64,000 nt of DNA from Chitinophagales bacterium (GCA_020635975.1 JACJYT010000011.1:1-64000), one strand, 5' to 3'; shown: positions 34,290-43,560, counted from the stretch's first letter. The notes: generated by a model from the letters alone, not told the origin. Made by a program: numbers and translations.

Positions 34290-35984
34290 TTAGAGCTTAC
34301 GAGTTCTTAACACGGCAAACAACAAAATTGTTCCTAAGAAAATGGAAAACAGATAACCAATTAAGGAAAGATACGGAATTCCAACACTGCTTGCAATGTA
34401 CTTGTCATCCATAGGAGAAATGGCTAGGATGGATGAACTAATCATTAATGTAAAGATGATAAAAGCAAGAATAAATCGGTTAATCACTCTATCCATTTTG
34501 CGAAGCAAAGGCTCGAGGCCTTGATGTTCTATTTCAAGATGAAGTTTACCTTGTCTTGTCTTCTTTAAAATAGCTCGCAGTTCAAAGGGAATGCTATTAA
34601 CTAGTGCCGAAATTTCGCCCATTCTATTCCAAGCTTCTTCGGCTAGTTTGCTAATGGAGTATTCTTCTTTTAAAAGTTTGAATCCGTAGGGTTGAACAAA
34701 TTCATTTATATTAAAGTTAGGGTGGATTTGTTTTCCAATGCCCTCTAATAAGCCCATCGCTCTAAAGATAAGCGTAATGCTTCCTGGTGGTCGCATTTTA
34801 TATTTGAGCATAATTCCTTGCAAACTAAGAATTAGATCTTCTATCTTACTTTCTGATACCTCTAGACTCCCATATTCTTCTATAAGATCTTGCAAGTCGT
34901 ACTCGAGCATACGAACATTCTCTACCTCGTGACTAATGCACAATTTTCTTAAATTGGAGGCCATGTTTTTTGAATCACCTTTGGCCATGGCAACGAAAAC
35001 TTGTGCAAAAGCCATTTTATCTCTTTGCATCAGTTTGCCTGTCATTCCAAAATCGATTAGGCAAATTCGTCCATTTTCCTGAATGATAATATTACCAGGG
35101 TGTGGGTCAGCATGAAAATAACCAAACTCAAAAATCTGAGTTAAGTAAATATCCATTCCTCGTTCTGCTATTTTTGTAGGATCTAGATCCCATTCTTTTA
35201 GCTGTTCTTGATCTGTGATTTTACAACCTTCGGCATATTCTATTATCAAAAGTTTATCTGTAGAGTATTCTCTATATGCGCGAGGAACATAGAAATCTCT
35301 TCTACTTTTGTAAAACTTTCTAAAGTGCTCAATGTTACGAGCTTCATGCTTGTAATCTAGTTCTTTGAGTGTGCTTTTTTCTATTTCTAGAATACTATCT
35401 TCAATGGCTTCATAAACTAAACCATTACTTTCTATAGCCCCTTTTAAATAGGGTAAGAGACTTTTAACTATCTCCAAATCTTGCGATAGAAGTTTGCTTA
35501 CTCCTGGTCTTCTTAATTTAACTACTACCTCTTCACCAGTTTTTAGCTTCGCTTTATAAACTTGACCAATGGATGCAGATCCTATTGGTTTTTCATTGAA
35601 ATACTCAAAGATTTCATCTATAGGTAAAGAGAGTTCTTCTTCTAATATTTCTTTAGCAACAGAAAATGGAAAGGTCTTCACTTCACTCTGAAGTTTTCTT
35701 AATTCTGTAATTAGGCCTTCCGGCAGAATATCGGAGCGATTGGAAAATATTTGAGCTATTTTAATAGCCGTTGGACCGGCCTCTTCGCAAGCCATACGAG
35801 CTCTCTCCCAGGTGCTAGTTTCGCTAACTTTTCTATCGTCTCTTGTCCAATTAAGTAATAAACGCCTAGGCACTAAGTTTTGAAGGAAAGAATTAAAAAC
35901 CACATCTTCAAAACCATATTTGATTAGAATCTTTATGATTTGCCTATATCTGCCTATATGTTTGAAGGTGCCGTCTAACAACAT
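34290..35984 (-). CDS. AarF/UbiB/ABC1 family atypical kinase
   Basis: 564 residues. ABC1-kinase signatures include the KxGQ-type nucleotide segment PIGSASIGQVYKAKL, the ion-pair Lys in VVVKLRRPG, and the catalytic HADPHPGNIII plus LIDFGMTG. The final 60 residues hold two membrane helices (LAFIIFTLMISSSILA and LSLIGYLFSIFLGTILLFAVL), as in UbiB. UbiB proteins support isoprenoid-quinone synthesis or lipid trafficking. Follows rlmN by 34 bp and precedes a GNAT-like gene. Confidence 0.9.
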   Translation of the reverse strand: MLLDGTFKHIGRYRQIIKILIKYGFEDVVFNSFLQNLVPRRLLLNWTRDDRKVSETSTWERARMACEEAGPTAIKIAQIFSNRSDILPEGLITELRKLQSEVKTFPFSVAKEILEEELSLPIDEIFEYFNEKPIGSASIGQVYKAKLKTGEEVVVKLRRPGVSKLLSQDLEIVKSLLPYLKGAIESNGLVYEAIEDSILEIEKSTLKELDYKHEARNIEHFRKFYKSRRDFYVPRAYREYSTDKLLIIEYAEGCKITDQEQLKEWDLDPTKIAERGMDIYLTQIFEFGYFHADPHPGNIIIQENGRICLIDFGMTGKLMQRDKMAFAQVFVAMAKGDSKNMASNLRKLCISHEVENVRMLEYDLQDLIEEYGSLEVSESKIEDLILSLQGIMLKYKMRPPGSITLIFRAMGLLEGIGKQIHPNFNINEFVQPYGFKLLKEEYSISKLAEEAWNRMGEISALVNSIPFELRAILKKTRQGKLHLEIEHQGLEPLLRKMDRVINRFILAFIIFTLMISSSILAISPMDDKYIASSVGIPYLSLIGYLFSIFLGTILLFAVLRTRKL

Positions 35985-36018
35985 TCTGTAAAAATAATAT
36001 TATTGCAATGAAAACAAA

Positions 36019-37047
36019 CTATTTATTAGCCAATTGTCCGCAAGCAGCATCTATATCTTCGCCTCTACTAATCCTCACTTTAGCTGTTACTCCGTTTGTC
36101 TCCAAATATTTTATAAAGGCATCTCTATTTCCTTTTTTTGCCTTATTTAACACTACGCCCTCCACCTGATTATATTCTATGATGTTTACAAAAGCGGGAA
36201 CCTGACGACAGAGTTTTAACAGGTCTTTGGCATCTTCCAAGCTATCATTGAAATCTTCGAAAATTATATATTCGTAGGTGATTTTGTTGCCTGTTTTTTG
36301 ATAAAAGTATTGGAGCGCTTCTATTACTTCTTCAATAGAATTGCTTTTATTAATGCCCATTATTTTATCTCTTTTTTCATTACTTGGAGCATGAAGCGAC
36401 CAAGCAAGTTTAAAAGCTTTTCCTTCATCTGCTAATCGCTTTATTCCTCGAGCAATACCAACAGTAGAAAGCGTAATTCTTCTTGGAGCCATCCCTAGTC
36501 CGCTAGGAGAAGTTATTTTGTCGATTGCGCTCATAACATTGTCGTAGTTAAGCAATGGTTCCCCCATTCCCATAAACACAATATTACTAAGAGCTAAATT
36601 ATAATTCTCTTGGGCTTTTTGGTTTAGAAGAACAACTTGGTCGTAAATTTCTCCCGGACCAAGATTCCTTTCTCTTTTTATCATTCCTGTTGCACAAAAG
36701 GCGCAACTAAGTGTGCAACCTACTTGAGAAGAAACACAAGCTGTCATTCTTTTATCGCTAGGAATTAATACACCTTCTATAAGTCGATTGTCGTAAAGAT
36801 TAAAAGCTAGTTTAATTGTTCCATCTATACTTTTTTGCTCCATAGCGATAGAAGCATTTCTAATTTCATAGTGCTCGCTCAAATGCTTTCTTAAGTCTTT
36901 AGGAAGGTTTGTCATTAACTCAATATCATTCAAACCTTTGTTCCATAACCAATCATAAAGCTGTTTTGCTCTGAATTTTGGTTGCTTTAAATCTAGAAAC
37001 AAGTCTTCAAGTTCTTTTTGGGATAATATTCTTAGGTCTTTTTTCAA
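36019..37047 (-). CDS. rlmN: 23S rRNA/tRNA adenine-C2 methyltransferase RlmN
   Basis: 342 residues. Radical-SAM cluster CTLSCAFC gives Cys111, Cys115 and Cys118; the methylated acceptor cysteine is Cys336 in DAACGQL, with Cys104 upstream in TACVSSQVG. RlmN methylates A2503 of 23S rRNA and A37 of some tRNAs. The only sensible start is TTG at 37047 (KKDLRILSQKEL is the family N-terminus, and the frame closes at TAA five codons upstream). It heads an operon with the AarF kinase and the GNAT-like gene. Confidence 0.95.
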   Translation of the reverse strand: MKKDLRILSQKELEDLFLDLKQPKFRAKQLYDWLWNKGLNDIELMTNLPKDLRKHLSEHYEIRNASIAMEQKSIDGTIKLAFNLYDNRLIEGVLIPSDKRMTACVSSQVGCTLSCAFCATGMIKRERNLGPGEIYDQVVLLNQKAQENYNLALSNIVFMGMGEPLLNYDNVMSAIDKITSPSGLGMAPRRITLSTVGIARGIKRLADEGKAFKLAWSLHAPSNEKRDKIMGINKSNSIEEVIEALQYFYQKTGNKITYEYIIFEDFNDSLEDAKDLLKLCRQVPAFVNIIEYNQVEGVVLNKAKKGNRDAFIKYLETNGVTAKVRISRGEDIDAACGQLANK

Positions 37048-37112
37048 TTGATAATCAGTCTTTTAAGTCGATAAGGAAAGAATCTTTTAAGAAAACAAAA
37101 AATTCTTTGAAA

Positions 37113-37120
37113 CAAAGTTA
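37113..37120 (-). promoter_or_regulatory. Possible rlmN -7 element within an inverted repeat
   Basis: The minus strand reads TAACTTTG, matching TAnnTTTG, 65 bp before the rlmN start. It overlaps the short inverted repeat CTTTG-AAA-CAAAG at 37105-37117. No -33 TTG at the usual distance. Confidence 0.4.
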
Positions 37121-37171
37121 ATCCGACTAGCGTAAATCTCCGTATATAATCAAAACGAAAAACTTACGACC

Positions 37172-37573
37172 ATGAAAAAATTTACCTTATTCTTTAGTAT
37201 TTTATTCTCTGTTATCGCTTTTCAAACTTTCGCTCAAGAAAATCCTTACTTCATTATAGAAGAAGATGGTGCGAATTATGATATGTATTTGAAAGTGGAA
37301 AATGCTTCTAATCTTCAAGCGATTACTATTACTGGATATTCTAGTATTTCTGGAAAAACTGAAAGAATTAAGGTAGACATCAGTGGTTCTGATATTGATC
37401 AATTAAGCAATAACATAGCTAAAATCAATCAGCTAAGTAAAGAAAATGATATTGCTGTTTATCATTTATCTACTCTAGATAAGCAAGGAAATTTGATTGA
37501 TTATCCTTCAGTAGAAATTATGTTCCCTTCTAGTTATTTAGAGACCTACGAAACGGTAGCTTTAGCAGACTAG
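37172..37573 (+). CDS. Small secreted protein of unknown function
   Basis: 133 residues: a signal peptide (MKKFTLFFSILFSVIAFQTFA, then Q) and an acidic mature domain of about 112 residues with alternating strands (NPYFIIEEDGANYDMYLKV, LQAITITGYSS, TERIKVDISG). I do not recognise a family. It has no cysteine in the mature part. It is divergent from rlmN, and its end overlaps the convergent glycosyltransferase gene by 4 bp. Confidence 0.65.
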   Translation: MKKFTLFFSILFSVIAFQTFAQENPYFIIEEDGANYDMYLKVENASNLQAITITGYSSISGKTERIKVDISGSDIDQLSNNIAKINQLSKENDIAVYHLSTLDKQGNLIDYPSVEIMFPSSYLETYETVALAD

Positions 37574-39528
37574 TTACCTAAGTTTCTTAAGTTTTTCAAA
37601 ATTATTTGTAAGTCGAGATTAACACTATAGTTTTTAGCATACAAAAGGTTTAAGCGTTTAAGGCTTAAACCTTTTTCTTTTTTACTTGAATCGAATGGAC
37701 TAAGCACTCCTTCTTTAATTTTAGGAAGTTTATAGCTTTCGGTTTTTTCATTATTTTGGGAATAGCCTACCCAAGTTTTTTTGCCAAATAAGATTTGAAA
37801 AAGATTGGAAAGGTAGTTTAACTTGTTTTCAACTAGCCAAATATTTATAGCTAAACTGAGAATTAGAAGTACGCAAATTCCTAGGTCCAACAATCGTTTT
37901 GATATGGCCGATCGCTTACTAGCAATTTTTAAATTTACATCTATCGCATAGAGGTCTCCAGCAGAGTTCTTCGAATTACTTCCTATTATACTCAAACTTT
38001 CTTGAGGAAGAATCTTATAGTTAAGTTCGTTTCCTAATTCGGTCATTAGGGCGATAATTTTATCGCTCGGAACGTCTTTATTGCAAAAGATAAGTTCTTC
38101 AATCTTGTATAGAGAAACGATATCTTTCAAGTTAAGGAAGTCTCCAAGAAGTGGATCTGATTGGAAGCTACCATCATAGTTTATGAAGCCTACAAACTCA
38201 ACATTCTCTGCACTTTCATTTAGCAAGGATAGTGCCCTTTGTGATTCTGATTCATTTCCAACTATCGCCAATTTTGTTTTATCATTAAGTTGGAAAACTG
38301 CTTTTTTGTGCCATATGAAATGATATAAAAATCGGTGAGCATGCATAGTAAGAATAGTAAAAGCCCCCCCTAAGAGTATAATGGCTCTTGAATATCGCAA
38401 CTTCTCTGGAAAGAAACCATAAATTGCTGCAATTACTAAGGTTCCGATTAAAACACCTTTCCAAATGGCTTTAGTTTTATAAGCTTTGTCGTAGATTCCC
38501 GATAGGGCCCCAGAAAGTATCCACACGAGCACATAGAACGGCAGTACATAGATAAAAAATTCTTTAGGGTAATACGCAGCACTACCTTTTACCTCTAGGC
38601 CGTATAAAAAGGCTATACCAAAAATCCCTAGATAGGAAGTAGTAAAATCTAGGATGGTCATTAAACTTTGCTTGAAATAATTATTAAGTAGGGTCAATCC
38701 CCCTTTAATAAAAATTGCGAAGTAGATAATAAAACTATATAGTTTGGCTTGATTAGGGCTGTAGTGTTTTTTTGCAAAAATCAGCATGGCCTCGTAAAAA
38801 ACTTTGACATAATTTAAGCTGCCTTTTTTGGTGCTTTCGCCCTTATAATGTATGATGCTAGTATCGGCTAAATAATAATTTTTATAGCCATTTTTTAAAA
38901 CTTGATAGCTTAGATCTATATCTTCTCCGTACATAAAGTAATCTTCGTCGAAGCCACCAATTTTTTGTAGCAAGTCTGCTCTGAAAAACATAAATGCACC
39001 AGATAGAACTTCTACTTGGTGATTTTCATTTTGGTCTAAGTAGGCCAAATGATATTTCCCAAAAACTTTGGATTTCGGGAAAAGACTGGAAAGTCCCAAC
39101 ATTTTATAAAGTGCCACGCTAGGAGTTGGAATGGAACGTTTTGATTCTGGCAGGAAATTGCCTTTACCATCGATCATTTTAACTCCAATAGCACCACAAT
39201 CTTTGGTTTTTTCCATGAAATCAATACAAACTTGGAGAGTATTATTTTGAACCAAAGTATCCGGATTAAGGAGAAGAAGGTACTTTCCTTTTGCTATGGA
39301 GATTCCCTGATTATTAGCTCTACCAAAACCAACATTTTCTTGGTTCGCGATAAGGGTAATTTCGGGAAATTTCTTTTGAAGCATTTCAACGGAGTCGTCC
39401 TGAGAAGCATTGTCTATAACTATGATCTCAATAACTAAATTGCTACTTGCTTCTTTAATAGAAAGTATGGCCTGTTCAATGAAATAGCGAACATTATAAT
39501 TTACAATTATTATAGAAACATCTACCAT
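37570..39528 (-). CDS. Membrane glycosyltransferase: GT2 fused to degenerate sugar-phosphate transferase module
   Basis: 652 residues from ATG 39528, which shares a base with the recN stop (TGATG). Residues 1-250 are a GT2 domain (VSIIIVNYNVRYF; VIDNASQDDS; LLLNPDTLV with the DxD-like site; YGEDIDLSYQ). A block of about six membrane helices follows, then a Rossmann-like CoA-binding-type domain (KLAIVGNESESQRAL) as found in polyprenyl glycosylphosphotransferases. The end (SKRLLDLGICVLLILSLAINIWL, then KKTWVGY and LPKIKEGVLSP) resembles their catalytic module but lacks its central catalytic stretch. The GT2 part is likely the active enzyme; acceptor unknown. Confidence 0.75.
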   Translation of the reverse strand: MVDVSIIIVNYNVRYFIEQAILSIKEASSNLVIEIIVIDNASQDDSVEMLQKKFPEITLIANQENVGFGRANNQGISIAKGKYLLLLNPDTLVQNNTLQVCIDFMEKTKDCGAIGVKMIDGKGNFLPESKRSIPTPSVALYKMLGLSSLFPKSKVFGKYHLAYLDQNENHQVEVLSGAFMFFRADLLQKIGGFDEDYFMYGEDIDLSYQVLKNGYKNYYLADTSIIHYKGESTKKGSLNYVKVFYEAMLIFAKKHYSPNQAKLYSFIIYFAIFIKGGLTLLNNYFKQSLMTILDFTTSYLGIFGIAFLYGLEVKGSAAYYPKEFFIYVLPFYVLVWILSGALSGIYDKAYKTKAIWKGVLIGTLVIAAIYGFFPEKLRYSRAIILLGGAFTILTMHAHRFLYHFIWHKKAVFQLNDKTKLAIVGNESESQRALSLLNESAENVEFVGFINYDGSFQSDPLLGDFLNLKDIVSLYKIEELIFCNKDVPSDKIIALMTELGNELNYKILPQESLSIIGSNSKNSAGDLYAIDVNLKIASKRSAISKRLLDLGICVLLILSLAINIWLVENKLNYLSNLFQILFGKKTWVGYSQNNEKTESYKLPKIKEGVLSPFDSSKKEKGLSLKRLNLLYAKNYSVNLDLQIILKNLRNLGN

Positions 39529-41183
39529 CAATTATTAATTAGACTTCTAGCATTGCTTAAGGATTCTTCAGAAATAGTTTCTCCACTCAACATTCTAGCA
39601 ATGGCTTTTACGTGTTGATCGGGATCTAACTTAATAATATTAGTCTCAGTGATATTTTTTTCTTCATTTTTATAAATGAAAAGATGATGTTCTGCGCGTG
39701 CCGCAATTTGAGGGAGATGGGTTATCGCAATAAGTTGGTGACCTTGACTTATTTCTCGGAAAACTTCGGCAACTTTTGCAGCAACTTCTCCAGATATGCC
39801 CGTATCGATTTCATCAAAAATTAGACTCGGAAGAGCGGTGTTTTTTGCTAATAAGGCTTGAATGCTTAACATTACTCTAGAAAGTTCTCCTCCTGAGGCT
39901 ACCTTGTTCAAGGCAGTTGGAGGAAAGCCTTTGTTGGCGTTAAATTTAAACAGAATTTGCTCATTGCCCGCTTTACTATACTCTTCTTTTCTAGTAAGTT
40001 CAATTTGGAAAACCGCATTTGGCATGCCAATTTTACTTAAACTTTTTTGGATGGTGTTTTCCATCTCAGGTATTGCTTTTACTCGAGATAAATGCAAAAT
40101 TTGAGCGGCGTTTATCATGGCTTTTTCTGCTGCTTCTCTGTCTTTGCGGATTTGTACAAGTTGATCTTGTTTTGAATCAATAGATCGAGTTTTTAGTTCT
40201 AAGTCCTTTCTAAGCTCTTCTAATTCTTCTAAAGAACTAAGTTGATGTTTTCTAAGTAAACGATTTGCCTCATTCACCTGTTGTTCGAGAATGGTGTATC
40301 TTTCTGGATCGAATTCAGCATTCTCCGCTAAATTTTCAAGTTCCTTTTTGAGATCGTCTAATTCAATAATACAGCTATTAATTCTATTTGCAAGTTCCTG
40401 ATAATCTTTACCGTAGTTACTGAGGTCTTTAAGTTCATGAAAGGCTTGAAGCAAGATTTGAAGTGCCGACTGTTCTGGGCTATCTAAGTAAGCAACAGAG
40501 GTATATAACTTACTTTTTATGCTCTCCACGTTTTTTAATGCATCTAATTCTTCTTCTAATTCTTCTAAAGAAAGCTGCTCTAGCTTTGCATCAATAATTT
40601 CTTGCAACTGAAAACTGTAGAAATCAAAATCCTGCTGTAATTGTGAAGTTTCAAGTTCTAATTCTTTGAGACTCTTATTCAGTTTTTGAAAATTTTGAAA
40701 TTGATCTTTGTATTGGTTGAGCTCTTTTTCGTTTTTAGCTACTAAATCTAGAATAGCTAATTGATAGCTTTCTTTGTTTAGTTCTTGAGTTTCATGTTGC
40801 GAATGTAGATTTACTAACTTGCTCGCTAATAGTTTTAAAGTCTCTAAGTTTACCGGTGTATCATTAATGAAGGCTCTTGATTTACCACTTGCACTTATTT
40901 CTCTGCGTATAGTTGTATAGTCTGCATAATCTAAATCGAGTTTGTCAAAAAGTTTTTGAAGCTTGTAAGTACGAATATCGAAACAAGCTTCAACGGTACA
41001 TTTGTCATCTGCGCGATACAAAGATTTAGCATCTGCTCTTTCTCCAAGACACAAGGATAAAGCACCAATCAGAATAGACTTACCTGCTCCGGTTTCACCA
41101 GTGATAATGTTTAATCCTTTGTCGAATTCTACGACAACATGACTAATAATAGCGTAATTTTTTATTTCTATGGATTGAAGCAT
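39528..41183 (-). CDS. recN: DNA repair protein RecN
   Basis: 551 residues. An SMC-like ATPase with Walker A GETGAGKS near residue 30, a long central coiled coil (about 155-370), the signature VASGGELSRVMLSIQ and Walker B SLIFDEIDTGISG. RecN binds DNA ends in double-strand break repair. The stop overlaps the glycosyltransferase start by one base, so an unrelated gene is coupled to it. A -7 element (TAATTTTG) lies 10 bp upstream of the ATG. Confidence 0.95.
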   Translation of the reverse strand: MLQSIEIKNYAIISHVVVEFDKGLNIITGETGAGKSILIGALSLCLGERADAKSLYRADDKCTVEACFDIRTYKLQKLFDKLDLDYADYTTIRREISASGKSRAFINDTPVNLETLKLLASKLVNLHSQHETQELNKESYQLAILDLVAKNEKELNQYKDQFQNFQKLNKSLKELELETSQLQQDFDFYSFQLQEIIDAKLEQLSLEELEEELDALKNVESIKSKLYTSVAYLDSPEQSALQILLQAFHELKDLSNYGKDYQELANRINSCIIELDDLKKELENLAENAEFDPERYTILEQQVNEANRLLRKHQLSSLEELEELRKDLELKTRSIDSKQDQLVQIRKDREAAEKAMINAAQILHLSRVKAIPEMENTIQKSLSKIGMPNAVFQIELTRKEEYSKAGNEQILFKFNANKGFPPTALNKVASGGELSRVMLSIQALLAKNTALPSLIFDEIDTGISGEVAAKVAEVFREISQGHQLIAITHLPQIAARAEHHLFIYKNEEKNITETNIIKLDPDQHVKAIARMLSGETISEESLSNARSLINN

Positions 41184-41193
41184 ATAGGCACTG

Positions 41194-41201
41194 CAAAATT
41201 A
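41194..41201 (-). promoter_or_regulatory. recN -7 promoter element
   Basis: The minus strand reads TAATTTTG, ending 10 bp before the recN ATG at 41183. No TTG is visible at the expected -33 distance. The short leader would be only a few nucleotides. Confidence 0.45.
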
Positions 41202-41289
41202 GGAAAATAGATAAAAGGAAAATGTAAATACTAGTAAAATTTAGTGCGTGTATTATTCTAGGCTAAACTTGTTCAGTTTAACTTAGAAA

Positions 41290-41317
41290 AAAACCCTTGA
41301 AGTAATTCAAGGGTTTT
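41290..41317 (-). terminator. recA intrinsic terminator
   Basis: AAAACCCTTGAA and TTCAAGGGTTTT form a perfect 12-bp stem with a 4-nt loop about 14 bp past the recA stop. On the minus strand it is followed by a run of T residues, the classic intrinsic terminator form. Confidence 0.9.
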
Positions 41318-41331
41318 CACAATTTAAAATT

Positions 41332-42357
41332 TTAATCTTCAGAGCCCGGCTCGTCTTTCAAAATCGGACTATTAATTAATGCTGTCCTGATTTTGCCTTC
41401 AATCTCTTCGGCTAATTCTGGATTGTCTCTAAGTAAATCTTTTACACCTTCTCTACCTTGACCGAGTTTCGTATCGCTGTAACTGTACCAAGAGCCACTT
41501 TTTTGCAAGATGTTTAGATCTACTCCAAGGTCAATAATTTCTCCAATTTTAGAAATTCCTTCTCCATACATGATATCAAATTCAGCTTTTCTAAAAGGTG
41601 GAGCCATCTTGTTTTTTACTACTTTAACTCTTGTTCTATTACCTGTTAGGTCTTCTTTGTCTTTGATTTGTCCGATTCTTCTTATATCCAAACGAATGGA
41701 AGAATAGAACTTAAGTGCATTTCCTCCTGTAGTAGTTTCCGGATTGCCAAACATAACCCCAATTTTATCTCTCAATTGGTTAATGAAGATGCAGCAACAA
41801 CCCGTTTTATTAATACTTCCTGTCAATTTTCTCATCGCTTGCGACATTAAGCGCGCTTGTAAACCCATTTTAGAATCGCCCATATCGCCCTCTAATTCAC
41901 TTCTTGGAACCAAGGCGGCAACAGAGTCAATCACGCAAATATCTATAGCTCCAGAGCGAATTAAATGCTCTGTAATATCTAAGGCTTGTTCTCCGTCATC
42001 TGGTTGAGAAATAAGTAGTTCATCCACATTTACCCCTAATTTTTCTGCATAGCTCTTATCAAATGCATGTTCAGCATCAATAAAGGCTGCAATACCACCT
42101 CTTTTTTGTACTTCGGCAATTGCGTGGATTGCTAGGGTTGTTTTACCAGAAGATTCTGGTCCGTATATTTCGACTACTCTTCCTCTAGGGAACCCGCCAA
42201 TTCCTAAAGCCGCGTCTAGGGTGATAGAACCAGTTGAAATGGTTTCTGCCTCTACAACAGGAGAATCGCCTAATCGCATTACAGTTCCTTTACCATAAGT
42301 TTTGTCTAGCTTATCTAGAGTTAATTTAAGCGCTTTTAATTTTTCGTTATCTGCCAT
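41332..42357 (-). CDS. recA: Recombinase RecA
   Basis: 341 residues. Walker A GPESSGKTTLA at about 67-77, the catalytic Glu segment, AALVPRSELEGDMGDSKMGLQARLMSQAMRK loop L1 region in part, INQLRDKIGVMFGNPETTTGG (L2), and a short acidic C-terminus (DEPGSED). It forms filaments on single-stranded DNA for homologous recombination. A terminator follows. A palindrome overlaps the upstream promoter region. Gene stands alone between recN and xth on the same strand. Confidence 0.98.
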   Translation of the reverse strand: MADNEKLKALKLTLDKLDKTYGKGTVMRLGDSPVVEAETISTGSITLDAALGIGGFPRGRVVEIYGPESSGKTTLAIHAIAEVQKRGGIAAFIDAEHAFDKSYAEKLGVNVDELLISQPDDGEQALDITEHLIRSGAIDICVIDSVAALVPRSELEGDMGDSKMGLQARLMSQAMRKLTGSINKTGCCCIFINQLRDKIGVMFGNPETTTGGNALKFYSSIRLDIRRIGQIKDKEDLTGNRTRVKVVKNKMAPPFRKAEFDIMYGEGISKIGEIIDLGVDLNILQKSGSWYSYSDTKLGQGREGVKDLLRDNPELAEEIEGKIRTALINSPILKDEPGSED

Positions 42358-42396
42358 AATTTATCTTTTATCTTGTTCGTACTATGTTTATTGTTA

Positions 42397-42404
42397 CAAA
42401 GCTA
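42397..42404 (-). promoter_or_regulatory. recA -7 promoter element
   Basis: The minus strand reads TAGCTTTG, matching TAnnTTTG, 39 bp before the recA ATG. The palindrome at 42411-42435 occupies the region just upstream, where the -33 element would fall. Confidence 0.55.
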
Positions 42405-42410
42405 CTTAGT

Positions 42411-42435
42411 CTAAACGCAATGAATTTGCGTTTAG
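42411..42435. promoter_or_regulatory. 10-bp perfect inverted repeat over the recA -33 region
   Basis: CTAAACGCAA-N5-TTGCGTTTAG. The arms are exact inverted repeats. The element begins 6 bp upstream of the recA -7 motif and lies 14 bp after the xth stop. It could be a repressor operator for recA or a hairpin at the end of the xth transcript; no T-run follows on the minus strand, which speaks against a normal terminator. Confidence 0.5.
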
Positions 42436-42449
42436 ATAAAAAGCTAAAT

Positions 42450-43214
42450 TTAATTTTTAATACTTAATGCTACTGGACAATGATCAGAACCGTATATCTC
42501 ATTATAAATTTCTGCATTCTCCATTTTTTCCTTGAAAAATTCGCTTACAAGAAAGTAATCAATCCTCCAGCCTACGTTTCGCTCTCTTGCTCCAGCTCTA
42601 TAACTCCACCAGCTATATTTAATTTTCTCAGGATGAAAATATCTAAAGCTGTCTATAAACCCACTTTTTAATAAATTGTTCATCCCGTCAATTTCTTCTT
42701 GCATGTAGCCTGCACTTTTATTGTAATTGGATTTTGGGTTAGCAAGATCTATATCGGTATTTGCAACATTAAAATCACCGCAAACAATCACTGCCTTTGT
42801 TTTTTCTAAATTTTTTAAATAAGCTAAAAAGTCTTTATCCCACTTTTGTCTGTATGTCAGTCTTTTTAATTCACTTCCCGAGTTAGGTACGTAGACATTA
42901 ACCAAGTAGAAATCTTCATATTCTGCACAAAGCACTCTTCCTTCTGTATCATGAACATCAATCTGAATATCTCTACTAATAGACAAAGGCTCCTTTTTAC
43001 TTAGAATTGCAACTCCAGAATAACCTTTTTTCTCTGCAGAATTACAATAAATTCTATAATTTTTAAGCTCGCTTAAGCTTTCCAAAACTTGCTCGTCTTG
43101 CGCCTTGGTTTCTTGCAAACACAAAACGTCTGCTTGCATTGTAGAAACGGATTTAAAAAAATCTTTCTTTACAATTGCTCTAACTCCATTTACATTAAAA
43201 GAAATTAATTTCAT
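42450..43214 (-). CDS. xth: Exodeoxyribonuclease III
   Basis: 254 residues from ATG 43214 (MKLISFNVNGVRAI is the family start; 15 residues upstream are rejected). EEP-superfamily nuclease motifs include LCLQETKAQ, GYSGVAILSK, NVYVPNSG, VICGDFNVANTDIDLANP, WRIDYFLVS and SDHCPVALSI, which supply the metal-binding Asp/Glu and catalytic His. It repairs abasic sites and removes 3' blocks. 10 bp after a DUF4377 lipoprotein gene, in one transcript. Confidence 0.95.
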   Translation of the reverse strand: MKLISFNVNGVRAIVKKDFFKSVSTMQADVLCLQETKAQDEQVLESLSELKNYRIYCNSAEKKGYSGVAILSKKEPLSISRDIQIDVHDTEGRVLCAEYEDFYLVNVYVPNSGSELKRLTYRQKWDKDFLAYLKNLEKTKAVIVCGDFNVANTDIDLANPKSNYNKSAGYMQEEIDGMNNLLKSGFIDSFRYFHPEKIKYSWWSYRAGARERNVGWRIDYFLVSEFFKEKMENAEIYNEIYGSDHCPVALSIKN

Positions 43215-43224
43215 ATTATCTTGA

Positions 43225-43560
43225 TTAATCCATTGGAAGTTTAAAAAGTTCTTTAACAAGAATAATTTTAGTACCCTCTTTTTTTGTTGTTATACTTTGA
43301 ATTTCTAATTGGTATTTGTAGCCTGGCTCATAACTAAAACCTTCAATTACTCCTTCGAAGATTTCATAATCTCCATTACTTCCCTTTTTAATGGAATAGC
43401 AAAGCCTTTCACTTCCTTCTGAACAAGGAACTTGTTTATTTGCAATTATCCATTTTTCTATGGTGCTGCTCTCTAAAGATTTTCCACTAGAATTTTGCGA
43501 GGTCTTGCAGGATAATAATAGCACGACTACAAGTAAAATAAGCTTATTTATATTTTTCAT
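43225..43560 (-). CDS. DUF4377-domain lipoprotein
   Basis: 111 residues with a lipoprotein signal ending LLLSC (cysteine 18). The mature domain has the DUF4377 pattern: WIIANKQVPC, LCYSIKK, IEGFSYEPGYKYQLEIQ and a final strand. Members occur alone or fused to META/HslJ domains; function unknown. Upstream there is TAAATTTG at 43589-43582 on the minus strand. Confidence 0.75.
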   Translation of the reverse strand: MKNINKLILLVVVLLLSCKTSQNSSGKSLESSTIEKWIIANKQVPCSEGSERLCYSIKKGSNGDYEIFEGVIEGFSYEPGYKYQLEIQSITTKKEGTKIILVKELFKLPMD

